Shown here piece by piece: positions 24,483 through 33,702 of a stretch of DNA of 64,000 bases. Source of the stretch: PXAP01 sp964520585 (GTDB taxonomy: Bacteria; Bacteroidota; Bacteroidia; Bacteroidales; PUMT01). Position 1 is the stretch's first letter. Each line of letters begins with the position of its first letter. Where the stretch lies: positions 15,056 to 79,055 of the forward strand of contig CAZFOO010000004.1 of NCBI GenBank assembly GCA_964520585.1. Direction: 5' to 3'. Made by a program: the position numbers and the translations under genes. Below the pieces are notes generated by a model, which saw only the letters and a list, made by a program, of their open reading frames with translations, was not told the DNA's origin and did not search any database.

Positions 24483-25421
24483 ATGGATAAAGCAAGATTA
24501 AAAGTTATTTCTGTTAATATTTCTGAAGAAAAAGGTACGGTTAAATCTCCTGTGGATATAATTGAAGTTGATAAGAGCGGTATCAGGGGCGATGCTCACG
24601 CAGGCAACTGGCACAGGCAGGTCAGCCTCCTCGGCGAAGAGAGTGTGATCCGCTTTTCAGGTAAGGCCGGACGAAAAATCAACTATGGTGAGTTCGCTGA
24701 AAACATTACCACACTGGGACTGGAACTTTTTGATACCAGTCCCCTCGACAGACTGGTGTCAGATGATGTGGAGCTGGAGATCACCCAGATAGGAAAAAAG
24801 TGCCATGGGTCAAATTGTGCCATCTTCACCGAGGTAGGCAACTGCGTGATGCCCAAGGAGGGGATATTTGCCAGGGTTTTGAAGGGGGGCAGCCTTAAGT
24901 CCGGCGATATCCTTGAATACCGGCCAAGAAATTTTAAATTCCTGGTAGTTACTTTAAGCGACAGGGCCAGCAGGGGTGATTACGAAGATAAGAGCGGTCC
25001 GGCAGTTGCCAATACTCTGAAGGAATATTTTGGACCGCGGAAAAGAAATATTTTAATAGACAACATTGTTATACCGGATGATGAACATCAATTAAAAAAT
25101 ATTCTTGATAAAGGGATAAATGATAAATATGATTTTATCATAACCACGGGAGGAACCGGTGTGGGGAAAAGGGATCTCTCTCCTGATGTTGTAAAGCCTT
25201 TGCTCGAAAAGGAGATCCCCGGAATTATGGAGATGATAAGGGTTAAATATGGTTCGGATAAACCAAATGCATTATTGAGCAGGGGAGTAGCTGGTCTTAC
25301 AGGTGATAGCTTTGTGTATACCCTTCCCGGCAGTGTCAGGGCTGTAAACGAGTATATGAATGAGATCACCAAAACCATGGAGCATCTTGTCTATATGCTT
25401 CACGGCATTGATTCACATTAG
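24483..25421 (+). CDS. MOSC domain - MogA fusion protein
   Basis: A protein of about 312 residues with two parts. Residues 1-145 form a MOSC domain (RGDAHAGNWHRQVSLL, and KKCHGSNCAIF with the conserved cysteine), related to sulfur carriers that bind molybdenum cofactor. Residues 150-312 are a MogA/MoaB domain (TLSDRASRGDYEDKSGP, ITTGGTGVGKRDLSPDVV, LPGSVRAVNEY), which adenylylates pyranopterin before metal insertion by MoeA. I chose ATG 24483, which follows the preceding stop by 11 bases; GTG 24450 is also in frame but overlaps it. It closes the cofactor operon and is followed by a hairpin terminator. Confidence 0.9.
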   Translation: MDKARLKVISVNISEEKGTVKSPVDIIEVDKSGIRGDAHAGNWHRQVSLLGEESVIRFSGKAGRKINYGEFAENITTLGLELFDTSPLDRLVSDDVELEITQIGKKCHGSNCAIFTEVGNCVMPKEGIFARVLKGGSLKSGDILEYRPRNFKFLVVTLSDRASRGDYEDKSGPAVANTLKEYFGPRKRNILIDNIVIPDDEHQLKNILDKGINDKYDFIITTGGTGVGKRDLSPDVVKPLLEKEIPGIMEMIRVKYGSDKPNALLSRGVAGLTGDSFVYTLPGSVRAVNEYMNEITKTMEHLVYMLHGIDSH

Positions 25422-25433
25422 TACCGGATATAA

Positions 25434-25461
25434 CCGGGATCGTTTTGATCCGGATCTTTTT
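25434..25461 (+). terminator. Candidate intrinsic terminator of the cofactor operon
   Basis: CCGGGATC, loop GTTTT, then GATCCGG makes a 7-bp stem with one bulged G, followed by ATCTTTTT. It lies 12 bp after the MOSC-MogA stop. Confidence 0.6.
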
Positions 25462-25594
25462 AAGAGCTTGTCGGACCGGTATTTTGTATACTCTGGCTCA
25501 TGAGGGTTTCATGAGAGGGAGATACTGAATATGAATTACCTGCTAAACATAATTAATTAATTGATTATTAACGAAATTAAACTGATTTGCACCT

Positions 25595-26149
25595 ATGGAA
25601 CGGGAAAAGGCACTGGAATTACTGAAAGAATATGTTAAAGATGAGAAAATGCGTATTCATTGTTATGCCTCTGAAGCGGTTTTAAGGGCCATGGCAAGGC
25701 GGCTTGGGGAGGATGAGGAAAAATGGGGACTCGCCGGGTTGCTTCACGATATTGATGTTGAAGTTACCAGTGCCGACCCAACCAGGCATGGACTTGTGGC
25801 TGAAGAGATACTTGGTAAATACGATGTAGATCCGGAAGTTATCGATGCTGTCATGATGCATAATGAAAAAGCCACAGGGAAAGAGAGAAACACCACTTTT
25901 CAACATGCTCTGGCTGCAGGGGAGACCATTACCGGACTCGTTTATGCAACGGCACTTGTATACCCTGACAAAAAAATTGCACCGGTTAAACCTAAATCGG
26001 TAGTAAAAAGAATGAAGGAGAAGGCTTTTGCCGCCTCTGTCAACCGCGAACACATCCGGGAATGTGAAAAGGCAGGTATTCCACTTCCAGAGTTTGCCGA
26101 ATTGTCAGTCAATGCCATGAAAGAGATCAGTGACGAGATAGGGTTGTGA
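25595..26149 (+). CDS. HD-domain phosphohydrolase-like protein
   Basis: A 184-residue HDIG-type protein. The metal ligands are visible as His in MRIHCYASE, the His-Asp pair in GLLHDID (about residues 50-56) and His in MMHNEKATG. Short HD proteins of this class are probable metal-dependent phosphohydrolases, with nucleotides the usual substrates; none can be named here. The C-terminal helical region (residues 120-184) is charged. It stands alone behind the terminator of the cofactor operon. Confidence 0.8.
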   Translation: MEREKALELLKEYVKDEKMRIHCYASEAVLRAMARRLGEDEEKWGLAGLLHDIDVEVTSADPTRHGLVAEEILGKYDVDPEVIDAVMMHNEKATGKERNTTFQHALAAGETITGLVYATALVYPDKKIAPVKPKSVVKRMKEKAFAASVNREHIRECEKAGIPLPEFAELSVNAMKEISDEIGL

Positions 26150-26234
26150 ACCGGTAATACTTTAATACAGAAAGCAGAATTAAGATATGATCTTTTTATC
26201 TGCACCTGCCGGGATAAGGTCTTATCCTGAAAGT

Positions 26235-27530
26235 TTACCGTTGTGAACTGATCTGCCTGGTTCCTACCAGGCGGTCGAACCTGCTACCAGGTGGGCGGTG
26301 GTAAACCATGATCAGGTAATCGTTTTCAGTTTCAAAGAAATTACCTTCAAAAAAGGTTGCATCGGCCACTGAGGATCCTTCTTCAAGGAACACGTAATGG
26401 TAATTATAATATCCCTGCTTTAAAAGCATTGAAAGTTCATAGGCTTTGTCATCGAAATTGTAGATCATCCGGTTCTTACCGTAGAAATTCCAGTCGCTCA
26501 ATGCCCCGAGGACATATACATCGCCGTTATCAAAAGGTACTTCCCAGGGCAGGGTGAAATGTACCATTACATAATCCGCATCGGTTGAGGGTTCCCTGCC
26601 TTCTTCGTTCCTTATAAGGTACCTGCCGTTAATATCATGGTGAGAAAAATACATGGCATACTGCCGGGAAGATGCAGGATGAAGTTCAACATGATAGATC
26701 CCTTCGTAAAAGTCAATACTGCTGATGAATTCAGTCTGGTATCGCAGACTCTTAGTGTCGAAGTTCCTGAATTCATTGCCGGCATTAAAGACCATCCGTT
26801 CATCATCTTCATATACCACTTCCCTGCTTCTTATGTACATTGGCTTCAGGTTTGTGAGGATATTGTCCTGTCGTCCGTTTTTCATTACTGTTACCGAGAG
26901 TTCAGAATATGGATCGTTTATCTGGAGTTCCGGATGGAGAACATTAATGCTTATCTGCTGACCGGTTTCCCGGTACCTGGTCAGTCTTGGTCTGTGGACT
27001 TCTGCCTCTATTTGTACACTTGATTCTGTTATCATGAACCTTCTGGTTAAAACTACATCATCCTGATCGAAATCCTCGTAAACTTTCAGAACATAGTTGC
27101 CCGGTAGTTTCAGCGCAACATCATGACCGGGAATTATCAGGGAATAATGGGTGTAGGATACAAAAGTATTAAAGGACAGTTGGTTATTGTCTATCTGGTT
27201 TTCGTAGAATCCATCCATATAATCGGCGGGAAAAAGAGATGACTGAGTCCAGTCCGCGTCACAATGAACAATCGTATACTGGTAGCTTTTTATATCACCG
27301 TCAAGATCGTCAAAGCTGAATATCAGTTCTTCTTCACTGCCAAGTTCAATAACAGGATAGGACATTTCCCAGTCTCTCACGTGGAATTGCACTGTAGCTA
27401 TATTGTCCCTGAAAACCCTGTTCGTGTATTTGTCAGAACCGCTGACCGAAAGAGAGAACCCCGGTAATGACATTATAAGTCCGGTTAGTAATATAAAAAA
27501 AAGGTGACGTGAAATCTGAACTTTTTGCAT
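26235..27530 (-). CDS. DUF5103-family exported protein
   Basis: A 431-residue secreted protein with a signal peptide (hydrophobic core at about residues 10-28, FFILLTGLIMSLPGFSL). The body matches the DUF5103 family of Bacteroidota: QFHVRDWEMSYPVIELGS, YTIVHCDADWTQSSL, VLGALSDWNFYGKNRM and QGYYNYHYVFLE. The middle is rich in beta strands, and the GALSDWN/YYNYHYV part resembles an immunoglobulin-like carbohydrate-binding fold (E-set). Function is unknown. It is divergent from the nqr operon. Confidence 0.8.
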   Translation of the reverse strand: MQKVQISRHLFFILLTGLIMSLPGFSLSVSGSDKYTNRVFRDNIATVQFHVRDWEMSYPVIELGSEEELIFSFDDLDGDIKSYQYTIVHCDADWTQSSLFPADYMDGFYENQIDNNQLSFNTFVSYTHYSLIIPGHDVALKLPGNYVLKVYEDFDQDDVVLTRRFMITESSVQIEAEVHRPRLTRYRETGQQISINVLHPELQINDPYSELSVTVMKNGRQDNILTNLKPMYIRSREVVYEDDERMVFNAGNEFRNFDTKSLRYQTEFISSIDFYEGIYHVELHPASSRQYAMYFSHHDINGRYLIRNEEGREPSTDADYVMVHFTLPWEVPFDNGDVYVLGALSDWNFYGKNRMIYNFDDKAYELSMLLKQGYYNYHYVFLEEGSSVADATFFEGNFFETENDYLIMVYHRPPGSRFDRLVGTRQISSQR

Positions 27531-27699
27531 ATATTATTGTTATTTTGGTACTTTGTTAACGAAATTTATATTGTGTAATTGTGAAATAGTTAACAGTGCA
27601 ATCTGCAATTAAATTTCCTGTCAGAGTTTCCTGAATAAAAAGCCTGTAATTGTTATGTTTCAACTCTTGTAAAAATACAATAATAAATTTATTTAAATT

Positions 27700-27734
27700 T
27701 TTGGATATTGGTTTGTGCAAAATAGCTAAATTTG
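27700..27734 (+). promoter_or_regulatory. Candidate promoter of the nqr operon
   Basis: TTTG at 27700-27703, a 23-base spacer and TAAATTTG at 27727-27734 fit the Bacteroidota consensus. The nqrA ATG is 28 bases further on, at 27763. Confidence 0.5.
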
Positions 27735-27762
27735 TTGCATTTTAAGAATTCAATAATATAAA

Positions 27763-29115
27763 ATGTCGAAGGTAATAAAGCTGAAAAAAGGCCTTAATAT
27801 ACCATTGAAAGGAAAAGCAGAAAAAGTGCTGGTGAAACCCGATCTCCCGGGTCAGTTCGCTATAAAGCCTGCAGACTTTTATGGTATCAGACCCAAAATG
27901 CTCGTCCACGTTGACGACCAGGTCAAAGCAGGAACTCCCTTGTTTTTTGACAAGTACAATCCGGATGTATTTTTCACCTCCCCGGTTAGTGGGAAAATCG
28001 TTGCCGTAAACAGAGGTGAACGCCGGAAGATTCTTGAAGTGGTCATAAAAAAGGGAGCACAGATGGAATATGAAGAGTTTGACAAGGCTGACCCTCTGTC
28101 CCTTAGCAGAGAAGAAATTGTGAGCCGTCTTTTGAGAAGCGGATTATGGCCTTTGATCAAACAACGGCCCTATGGGTTAATACCCAAACCTGAAGACCGT
28201 CCGCGGTCTATTTTCATTTCCGGATTCGATACGGCTCCGCTGGCTCCTGATTATGATTTCATTATGAAAGATTCAGCGAATGAATTTCAGGCTGGTATAA
28301 ATGTTTTGAAGCAATTGACTGATGGCAGAATACATCTTAATGTAAATGCAGAAAATCCTGTATTGGATGTGTATTCAAATACAAAGGGTGTCCAGTTAAA
28401 TTACTTTTCAGGACCTCATCCGGCAGGAAATCCAGGTGTGCAGATTCACCATATTGATCCCATTCACAAAAACGGAAAAGTGTGGCATATCGGTCCACAG
28501 GATGTCCTGATCTTCGGCCGTTTGTTTTTAAACGGGGTGGCAGATTTCTCACGTACGGTTGCTTTTACCGGCTCTGAAGTCCTCAAGCCGCGTTATCACA
28601 AAACCATTATGGGGGCATCTGTAAGTACTATTCTGAAGGATAATGTAAAAGAAGGAAACCTAAGATATATCAGTGGGAACGTTTTAACCGGGAAAAAAAT
28701 ACCATCGGAAGGCTTTTTAGGGTTTTTTGATTCCCAGGTAACAGTTATACCGGAAGGTGACCACCACCGGTTTATGGGATGGGCAGAACCCGGACTTGAA
28801 AGATTCAGTGCATCCCGGGCGTTTTTCTCCTGGTTAATGCCAGACAGGCGCTATGTTCATGATACCAATTATAACGGAGGGCCCAGGGCATACGTGATGA
28901 CTTCTGAATATGAAAAGGTGCTTCCCATGGATATATTAGCCCAGCAGCTTGTAAAAGCCATTATTGTTGAAGATATTGATAAGATGGAAAACCTGGGAAT
29001 ATATGAGGTCATTGAAGAAGATCTTGCACTTTGCGAATATGTATGTACTTCAAAGACTGAAGTGCAGTCAATACTCAGGGGAGGCATTGAGATGATGATA
29101 AAGGAAACCAGTTGA
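27763..29115 (+). CDS. nqrA: Na+-translocating NADH:quinone reductase subunit A
   Basis: A 450-residue peripheral subunit of the Na+-NQR complex, which oxidises NADH, reduces quinone and pumps Na+ outward. NqrA faces the cytoplasm and takes part in quinone binding. Typical stretches are KLKKGLNIPLKGKAE at the start, FGIRPKMLVHVDDQVKAG-like sequence near residue 45 and FTSPVSGKIVAVNRGERR. Length is normal. The stop codon lies inside the first unit of a 17-bp tandem repeat that fills the gap to nqrB. Confidence 0.96.
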   Translation: MSKVIKLKKGLNIPLKGKAEKVLVKPDLPGQFAIKPADFYGIRPKMLVHVDDQVKAGTPLFFDKYNPDVFFTSPVSGKIVAVNRGERRKILEVVIKKGAQMEYEEFDKADPLSLSREEIVSRLLRSGLWPLIKQRPYGLIPKPEDRPRSIFISGFDTAPLAPDYDFIMKDSANEFQAGINVLKQLTDGRIHLNVNAENPVLDVYSNTKGVQLNYFSGPHPAGNPGVQIHHIDPIHKNGKVWHIGPQDVLIFGRLFLNGVADFSRTVAFTGSEVLKPRYHKTIMGASVSTILKDNVKEGNLRYISGNVLTGKKIPSEGFLGFFDSQVTVIPEGDHHRFMGWAEPGLERFSASRAFFSWLMPDRRYVHDTNYNGGPRAYVMTSEYEKVLPMDILAQQLVKAIIVEDIDKMENLGIYEVIEEDLALCEYVCTSKTEVQSILRGGIEMMIKETS

Positions 29116-29180
29116 TAAAGGAAACCAGTTGATAAAGGAAACCAGCTGATAATAAAAACCAGCTGATAATAAAAACCGGG
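29098..29180 (+). repeat. 17-bp tandem repeat across the nqrA stop codon
   Basis: ATAAAGGAAACCAGTTG occurs at 29098-29114 and 29115-29131; 29132-29148 differs by one base; 29149-29165 and a partial unit at 29166-29180 drift further (ATAATAAAAACCAGCTG). The first unit contains the last codons and stop of nqrA, so the array grew out of coding sequence. Each unit repeats a TGATAA-like stop. It separates nqrA from nqrB by 100 bp, unusually wide for nqr genes. Confidence 0.9.
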
Positions 29181-29215
29181 AATTGTTCTTCGTTAAATAA
29201 TTAACTATATATAAA

Positions 29216-30382
29216 GTGAAGTTACTAAGAAAAAAAATAGATAAGATAAAGCCTCACTTTCAGAAGGGCGGTCGTTTTGAAAAACTGCACTCTACATTCG
29301 ACGCATTTGAGACCTTTTTGTTTGTGCCCGATAAAGTAACGGACCGTGGTGCTCATATACGTGATGCAATCGATATGAAAAGAACCATGATCATTGTGGT
29401 GGTTGCAATGATCCCTACCCTTTTGTTTGGTATGTGGAATGTTGGATACCAGCATAATATCGCCTTCGGAATTGATCCGGGTTTTTGGGAAACATTCTGG
29501 TATGGTTTTCTGGAAGTACTGCCGATAATTATTGTTTCTTATGTCAGCGGACTTGCCGTGGAATTTATTTTTGCCCAGATACGCGGACACGAAGTAAATG
29601 AGGGGTTTTTGGTTACCGGCATGTTAATACCGCTTATTGTTCCTGTTGATGTTCCTTTATGGATGGTCTCGGTTGCAACCATTTTTGCCGTAATAATTGG
29701 TAAGGAAGCATTTGGAGGTACCGGGATGAATATTCTGAATCCTGCTCTTACTGCAAGGGCTTTTTTGTTTTTTGCCTATCCTGTCTATATGTCCGGTGAC
29801 AATGTATGGATCTCCGGGCTAATGAATGGCGAGGGAGTAGTTGATGGATTTTCCGGTGCTACTCCTCTGGCATATGCTGCCCAGGGTAATATTGATGCCG
29901 TTCCATCAGCTTTGGAGATGTTTATTGGTACCATACCAGGTTCAATAGGCGAGACATCAACCCTGGCCATATTAATAGGTGCTGGTTTGCTTTGGCTTAC
30001 CGGGATTGGAAGTATGAGAATAATGGCATCGGTTTTTGCCGGGGGACTGGTAATGGGATTGATTCTGAATGCTCTTGCTGTCAATCCGTTTATGGAGATA
30101 CCTGCATGGGAGCATCTTATTATGGGAGGCTTTGCCTTTGGAGCAGTATATATGGCGACCGATCCGGTTACGGCATCGCAGACAACCAGGGGGAAATATA
30201 TTTATGGTTTCCTGATCGGGTTCCTGGCAATTCTGATCAGGGTGCTGAACCCCGCATTTCCTGAAGGTATGATGCTTGCCATATTGTTTATGAATGTATT
30301 TGCCCCGCTCATAGACTATAATGTTATGCAGGCCAATATAAAACGCAGGATAAAACGTGCAAATGCAGGTTCTAATAATTAA
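29216..30382 (+). CDS. nqrB: Na+-translocating NADH:quinone reductase subunit B
   Basis: A 388-residue integral membrane subunit with about ten helices. It carries covalent FMN on a threonine in the motif DGFSGATPLA; this threonine is Thr216 by count. NqrB also holds riboflavin and forms part of the Na+ path. EAFGGTGMNILNPALTARAFLFF is a hallmark segment. It is modified by the ApbE flavin transferase encoded downstream at 33986-34993. The start is GTG at 29216 (MKLLRKKIDKIKP). Confidence 0.96.
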   Translation: MKLLRKKIDKIKPHFQKGGRFEKLHSTFDAFETFLFVPDKVTDRGAHIRDAIDMKRTMIIVVVAMIPTLLFGMWNVGYQHNIAFGIDPGFWETFWYGFLEVLPIIIVSYVSGLAVEFIFAQIRGHEVNEGFLVTGMLIPLIVPVDVPLWMVSVATIFAVIIGKEAFGGTGMNILNPALTARAFLFFAYPVYMSGDNVWISGLMNGEGVVDGFSGATPLAYAAQGNIDAVPSALEMFIGTIPGSIGETSTLAILIGAGLLWLTGIGSMRIMASVFAGGLVMGLILNALAVNPFMEIPAWEHLIMGGFAFGAVYMATDPVTASQTTRGKYIYGFLIGFLAILIRVLNPAFPEGMMLAILFMNVFAPLIDYNVMQANIKRRIKRANAGSNN

Positions 30383-30393
30383 AATTTGCTGTA

Positions 30394-31128
30394 ATGAAGG
30401 ATAGTAATACCTATATATTTTTATATGCTTCTGCAATGGTTGTTATTGTAGCAGCCGTGCTTTCCGCCGTGGCTACCTTATTGAAGCCTTACCAGGACCT
30501 TAATGTGGAGATGGCCAAGAAACTGGATATCCTCCGGTCCGTTGAAAAAGCTGAAATGCTTGCCGAAGCTGATAACAAGACATCATATATTAATGATGAA
30601 TATGAAAAATATATTGTGGATAGCTATGTTATCGATCATAACGGAGAAATTCAGGAAGGAATTGATGCATTTGAAGTCAATGTCAGGGAAGAGAACCGGA
30701 AACCGGTTGAACAGAGGAATCTGCCAATTTTCGTGGCCAGGGATAATGACGGTAGCGAGAATTTTATTATACCTGTTTACGGCCGGGGATTATGGGGCCC
30801 TGTCTTTGGCTATATAGCCCTTGAAGATGATTATAACACCATCTTCGGGGTCATTTTTGATCATGAAGGAGAGACACCAGGACTTGGCGCAGAGATAAGT
30901 ACCCCTGTATTTGAGAATCAGTTTAAAGGAAAAAAAATCTTTGATGAAGCAGGTGAATTCGTTTCGGTAGATGTAGTCAAGCCTGGAGCAGTATCACTTA
31001 ATGAGCACAGGGTTGACGGCATTTCAGGAGGGACTATAACCGGTAACGGGGTTGACGCCATGCTCGAAGATACACTTGGTAGTTATGTGTCATATTTTAG
31101 AAAACAAAAAAATGGGAATCATGAGTAA
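30394..31128 (+). CDS. nqrC: Na+-translocating NADH:quinone reductase subunit C
   Basis: A 244-residue subunit with one N-terminal membrane helix (residues 7-29) and a periplasmic FMN domain. The covalent FMN threonine is in GISGGTITGNGVD (Thr214); most NqrC have SGAT, here SGGT. TPGLGAEISTPVFENQFKGK is the usual FMN-binding domain motif. Its 3' end overlaps nqrD by 8 bases. Confidence 0.95.
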   Translation: MKDSNTYIFLYASAMVVIVAAVLSAVATLLKPYQDLNVEMAKKLDILRSVEKAEMLAEADNKTSYINDEYEKYIVDSYVIDHNGEIQEGIDAFEVNVREENRKPVEQRNLPIFVARDNDGSENFIIPVYGRGLWGPVFGYIALEDDYNTIFGVIFDHEGETPGLGAEISTPVFENQFKGKKIFDEAGEFVSVDVVKPGAVSLNEHRVDGISGGTITGNGVDAMLEDTLGSYVSYFRKQKNGNHE

Positions 31129-31774
31129 AACCGATAAAGAGCCTTTGTTTTCAGGAAAAAATTTAAAATTGCTGAGCACACCACTAAATGATGAGAATCC
31201 GATTACCGTCCAGGTGCTTGGTATTTGTTCTGCCCTGGCGGTAACCGCAATGCTGGAACCTGCCGTGGTACTGGCAATTGCCGTAGTTGTAGTTATGGGA
31301 GCGGCCAATGTGATCATTTCATTGCTCAGAAACACCATACCCTCCCGCATCCGAATAATCGTTCAACTGGTGGTAATTGCATCGCTGGTTATCCTGGTCG
31401 ATCAGGTCCTGGAGGCTTTCTTCTATGATGTCAGCAGGCAATTATCCGTTTTTGTGGGACTAATTATTACTAACTGTATCATCATGGGCCGCCTGGAAGC
31501 TTTTGCCCTGAGTAACAAACCCTGGCCGTCATTTCTTGATGGAATCGGCAATGCTGCAGGTTATGGATGGATCCTTATTGTAGTTGGTTTTTTCAGGGAG
31601 CTGCTTGGATCAGGTAATTTATGGGGCTATCCCGTAATGGAGACCCTTGGTGTATATAATTTTGGATATGAGGATAACGGGTTCATGATTTTACCACCCA
31701 TGGCACTGATAACAGTAGGTGTCATTATCTGGGTGCAGAGATCCCGTAACAGGAAGTTGATTGAAACAAAATAA
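31121..31774 (+). CDS. nqrD: Na+-translocating NADH:quinone reductase subunit D
   Basis: A 217-residue integral membrane subunit with six helices; with NqrE it forms an inverted pair that holds an iron centre in the membrane. ITVQVLGICSALAVTAML near residue 28 and ITNCIIMGRLEAFAL contain the conserved cysteines. I chose ATG 31121 (MSKTDKEPLF); ATG 31112 is also possible. Both overlap the end of nqrC, which supports translational coupling. Confidence 0.94.
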   Translation: MSKTDKEPLFSGKNLKLLSTPLNDENPITVQVLGICSALAVTAMLEPAVVLAIAVVVVMGAANVIISLLRNTIPSRIRIIVQLVVIASLVILVDQVLEAFFYDVSRQLSVFVGLIITNCIIMGRLEAFALSNKPWPSFLDGIGNAAGYGWILIVVGFFRELLGSGNLWGYPVMETLGVYNFGYEDNGFMILPPMALITVGVIIWVQRSRNRKLIETK

Positions 31775-31783
31775 AAATCTGAT

Positions 31784-32404
31784 ATGATGGAAGAATTAAC
31801 CAGTATATTTGTCCGGTCGGTTTTTATCGACAATATGGTGTTTGCCTATTTCCTTGGAATGTGTTCTTATCTTGCAGTATCAAGGACCGTTAGTACAGCC
31901 AACGGGCTGGGTATTGCTGTTGTGTTTGTTCTTGGCTTTACAGTACCGATAAACTATCTCATCGAAAATTATTTTTTAAGTGAAGGTGCCCTGGTATGGC
32001 TGGGGGATAATTTTGCCGGTGTTGATCTTAGTTTTCTCAGTTTCATCTTGTTTATTGCTGTAATTGCCTCAATGGTTCAGCTCGTGGAAATGATCGTTGA
32101 GAAATTTGTGCCTGCCCTCTACTCTTCACTTGGAATATTCCTGCCCCTGATTGCGGTTAATTGTGCAATACTGGGAGGCTCGCTTTTTATGCAGGAAAGA
32201 GAATACGCCAATATAGGTCAGGCATCTGTTTTCGGTTTTGGTTCCGGCGTCGGTTTTTATCTTGCAATAGTTGGAATCGCAGCAATACGTGAAAAGATAA
32301 AATATTCCAATGTGCCCGGACCATTACGTGGACTGGGTATTACATTTATAGTGACTGGATTGATGGGAATAGCATTTATGAGTTTTATGGGTATTGCACT
32401 ATAG
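31784..32404 (+). CDS. nqrE: Na+-translocating NADH:quinone reductase subunit E
   Basis: A 206-residue six-helix membrane subunit, homologous to NqrD in inverted topology. The signature SVFIDNMVFAYFLGMCSYLA near the start and LIAVNCAILGGSLFM in the middle contain the two cysteines that bind the intramembrane iron centre together with those of NqrD. It starts 9 bp after nqrD. The exact start could be 31784 or 31787. Confidence 0.96.
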   Translation: MMEELTSIFVRSVFIDNMVFAYFLGMCSYLAVSRTVSTANGLGIAVVFVLGFTVPINYLIENYFLSEGALVWLGDNFAGVDLSFLSFILFIAVIASMVQLVEMIVEKFVPALYSSLGIFLPLIAVNCAILGGSLFMQEREYANIGQASVFGFGSGVGFYLAIVGIAAIREKIKYSNVPGPLRGLGITFIVTGLMGIAFMSFMGIAL

Positions 32405-32445
32405 GTTGAAGATATTGAATTGAATAAATTATAAAGTAAAGCCAT

Positions 32446-33702
32446 ATGATCTTATTAGCATCCCAGGGACAGATTATTCTGGTAAGCATTTTAGTTTTTT
32501 TTGTGGTCATTCTGACCCTGGTATCTGTTCTTCTGTATGCCAAATCCAGATTAACACCTTCGGGAGAAGTTAATCTTAATATAAACGGCGATAAGGATTT
32601 GTCGGTTAAACCCGGATCTACGGTTCTTTCAACACTTTCTGACAATAAGATATATCTGCCTTCGGCATGCGGTGGCGGAGGTACTTGTGCTCAATGCAAA
32701 TGCCAGGTCCTGGAAGGCGGTGGCACCATCCTGCCAACCGAAAAGGATTTCTTTACGCGGCGCGAACAGCAGGAAAACTGGAGACTTGGATGCCAGGTTA
32801 AAATACGTGAAGACATGAAAATCCATGTTCCCGAAGAGGTGATGGGAATCAGGAAATGGGAGTGTGAAGTAATAAGCAACGAGAATGTAGCCACTTTTAT
32901 AAAAGAGTTTGTCGTTAAGCTGCCCGAGGGAGAAAAAATGGATTTCAGGTCTGGAGGATATATCCAGATCGATGTACCGAAAGTCGATGTTGATTTCAAG
33001 GATATTGATGTGCAGGAAGAGTTCAGGGAGGAATGGGATCAGTTCAATATGTGGGACCTTAAGATGAAAAACCCTGAGCCCACTTTCCGTGCCTATTCCA
33101 TGGCAAATCATCCTGCCGAAGGAAATATTGTGAAATTAAATATACGGATAGCTACTCCTCCCTGGGATCGTTCCAAAGGAACGTTTAAAAATGTAAACCC
33201 CGGTGTTTGTTCTTCTTATATATTCTCAAGGAAACCGGGAGACAAAGTTACCATTTCAGGCCCTTACGGGGAGTTTTTCATAAAAGAGACGGATAGTGAG
33301 ATGGTATATATTGGTGGGGGTGCCGGCATGGCCCCTTTACGCTCACACCTTTTCCACCTTTTCCATACCGAAAAGACAACCAGAAAGGTCTCTTACTGGT
33401 ATGGCGCCCGGTCACTGCGGGAAGTATTTTATGAAGAAGATTTCAGGAAAATAGAGAAAGAATTTCCCAATTTTAAATTCCATATAGCTCTTTCCGAGCC
33501 AAAGGCCGAGGATAACTGGGAAGGTTATACCGGGTTTATACATCAGGTAGCATATGACAATTATCTTAGCAAACATGAGGATCCTGATGATATAGAATAC
33601 TATCTGTGTGGACCACCCATAATGAATGATTCGGTACTTAAAATGCTTTATGATCTTGGTGTGCCCGATGAAATGATCGATCTGGATGATTTTGGCGGAT
33701 AA
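32446..33702 (+). CDS. nqrF: Na+-translocating NADH:quinone reductase subunit F
   Basis: A 418-residue entry subunit that takes hydride from NADH. It has an N-terminal membrane helix (about residues 6-28), a plant-type ferredoxin domain whose [2Fe-2S] cysteines are in CGGGGTCAQCKC plus LGCQV, an FAD domain with FRAYSMANHP, and an NADH domain with YIGGGAGMAPLRSH and YYLCGPPIMND. The chain ends IDLDDFGG, as is normal. It closes the six-gene nqr operon. Confidence 0.97.
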   Translation: MILLASQGQIILVSILVFFVVILTLVSVLLYAKSRLTPSGEVNLNINGDKDLSVKPGSTVLSTLSDNKIYLPSACGGGGTCAQCKCQVLEGGGTILPTEKDFFTRREQQENWRLGCQVKIREDMKIHVPEEVMGIRKWECEVISNENVATFIKEFVVKLPEGEKMDFRSGGYIQIDVPKVDVDFKDIDVQEEFREEWDQFNMWDLKMKNPEPTFRAYSMANHPAEGNIVKLNIRIATPPWDRSKGTFKNVNPGVCSSYIFSRKPGDKVTISGPYGEFFIKETDSEMVYIGGGAGMAPLRSHLFHLFHTEKTTRKVSYWYGARSLREVFYEEDFRKIEKEFPNFKFHIALSEPKAEDNWEGYTGFIHQVAYDNYLSKHEDPDDIEYYLCGPPIMNDSVLKMLYDLGVPDEMIDLDDFGG

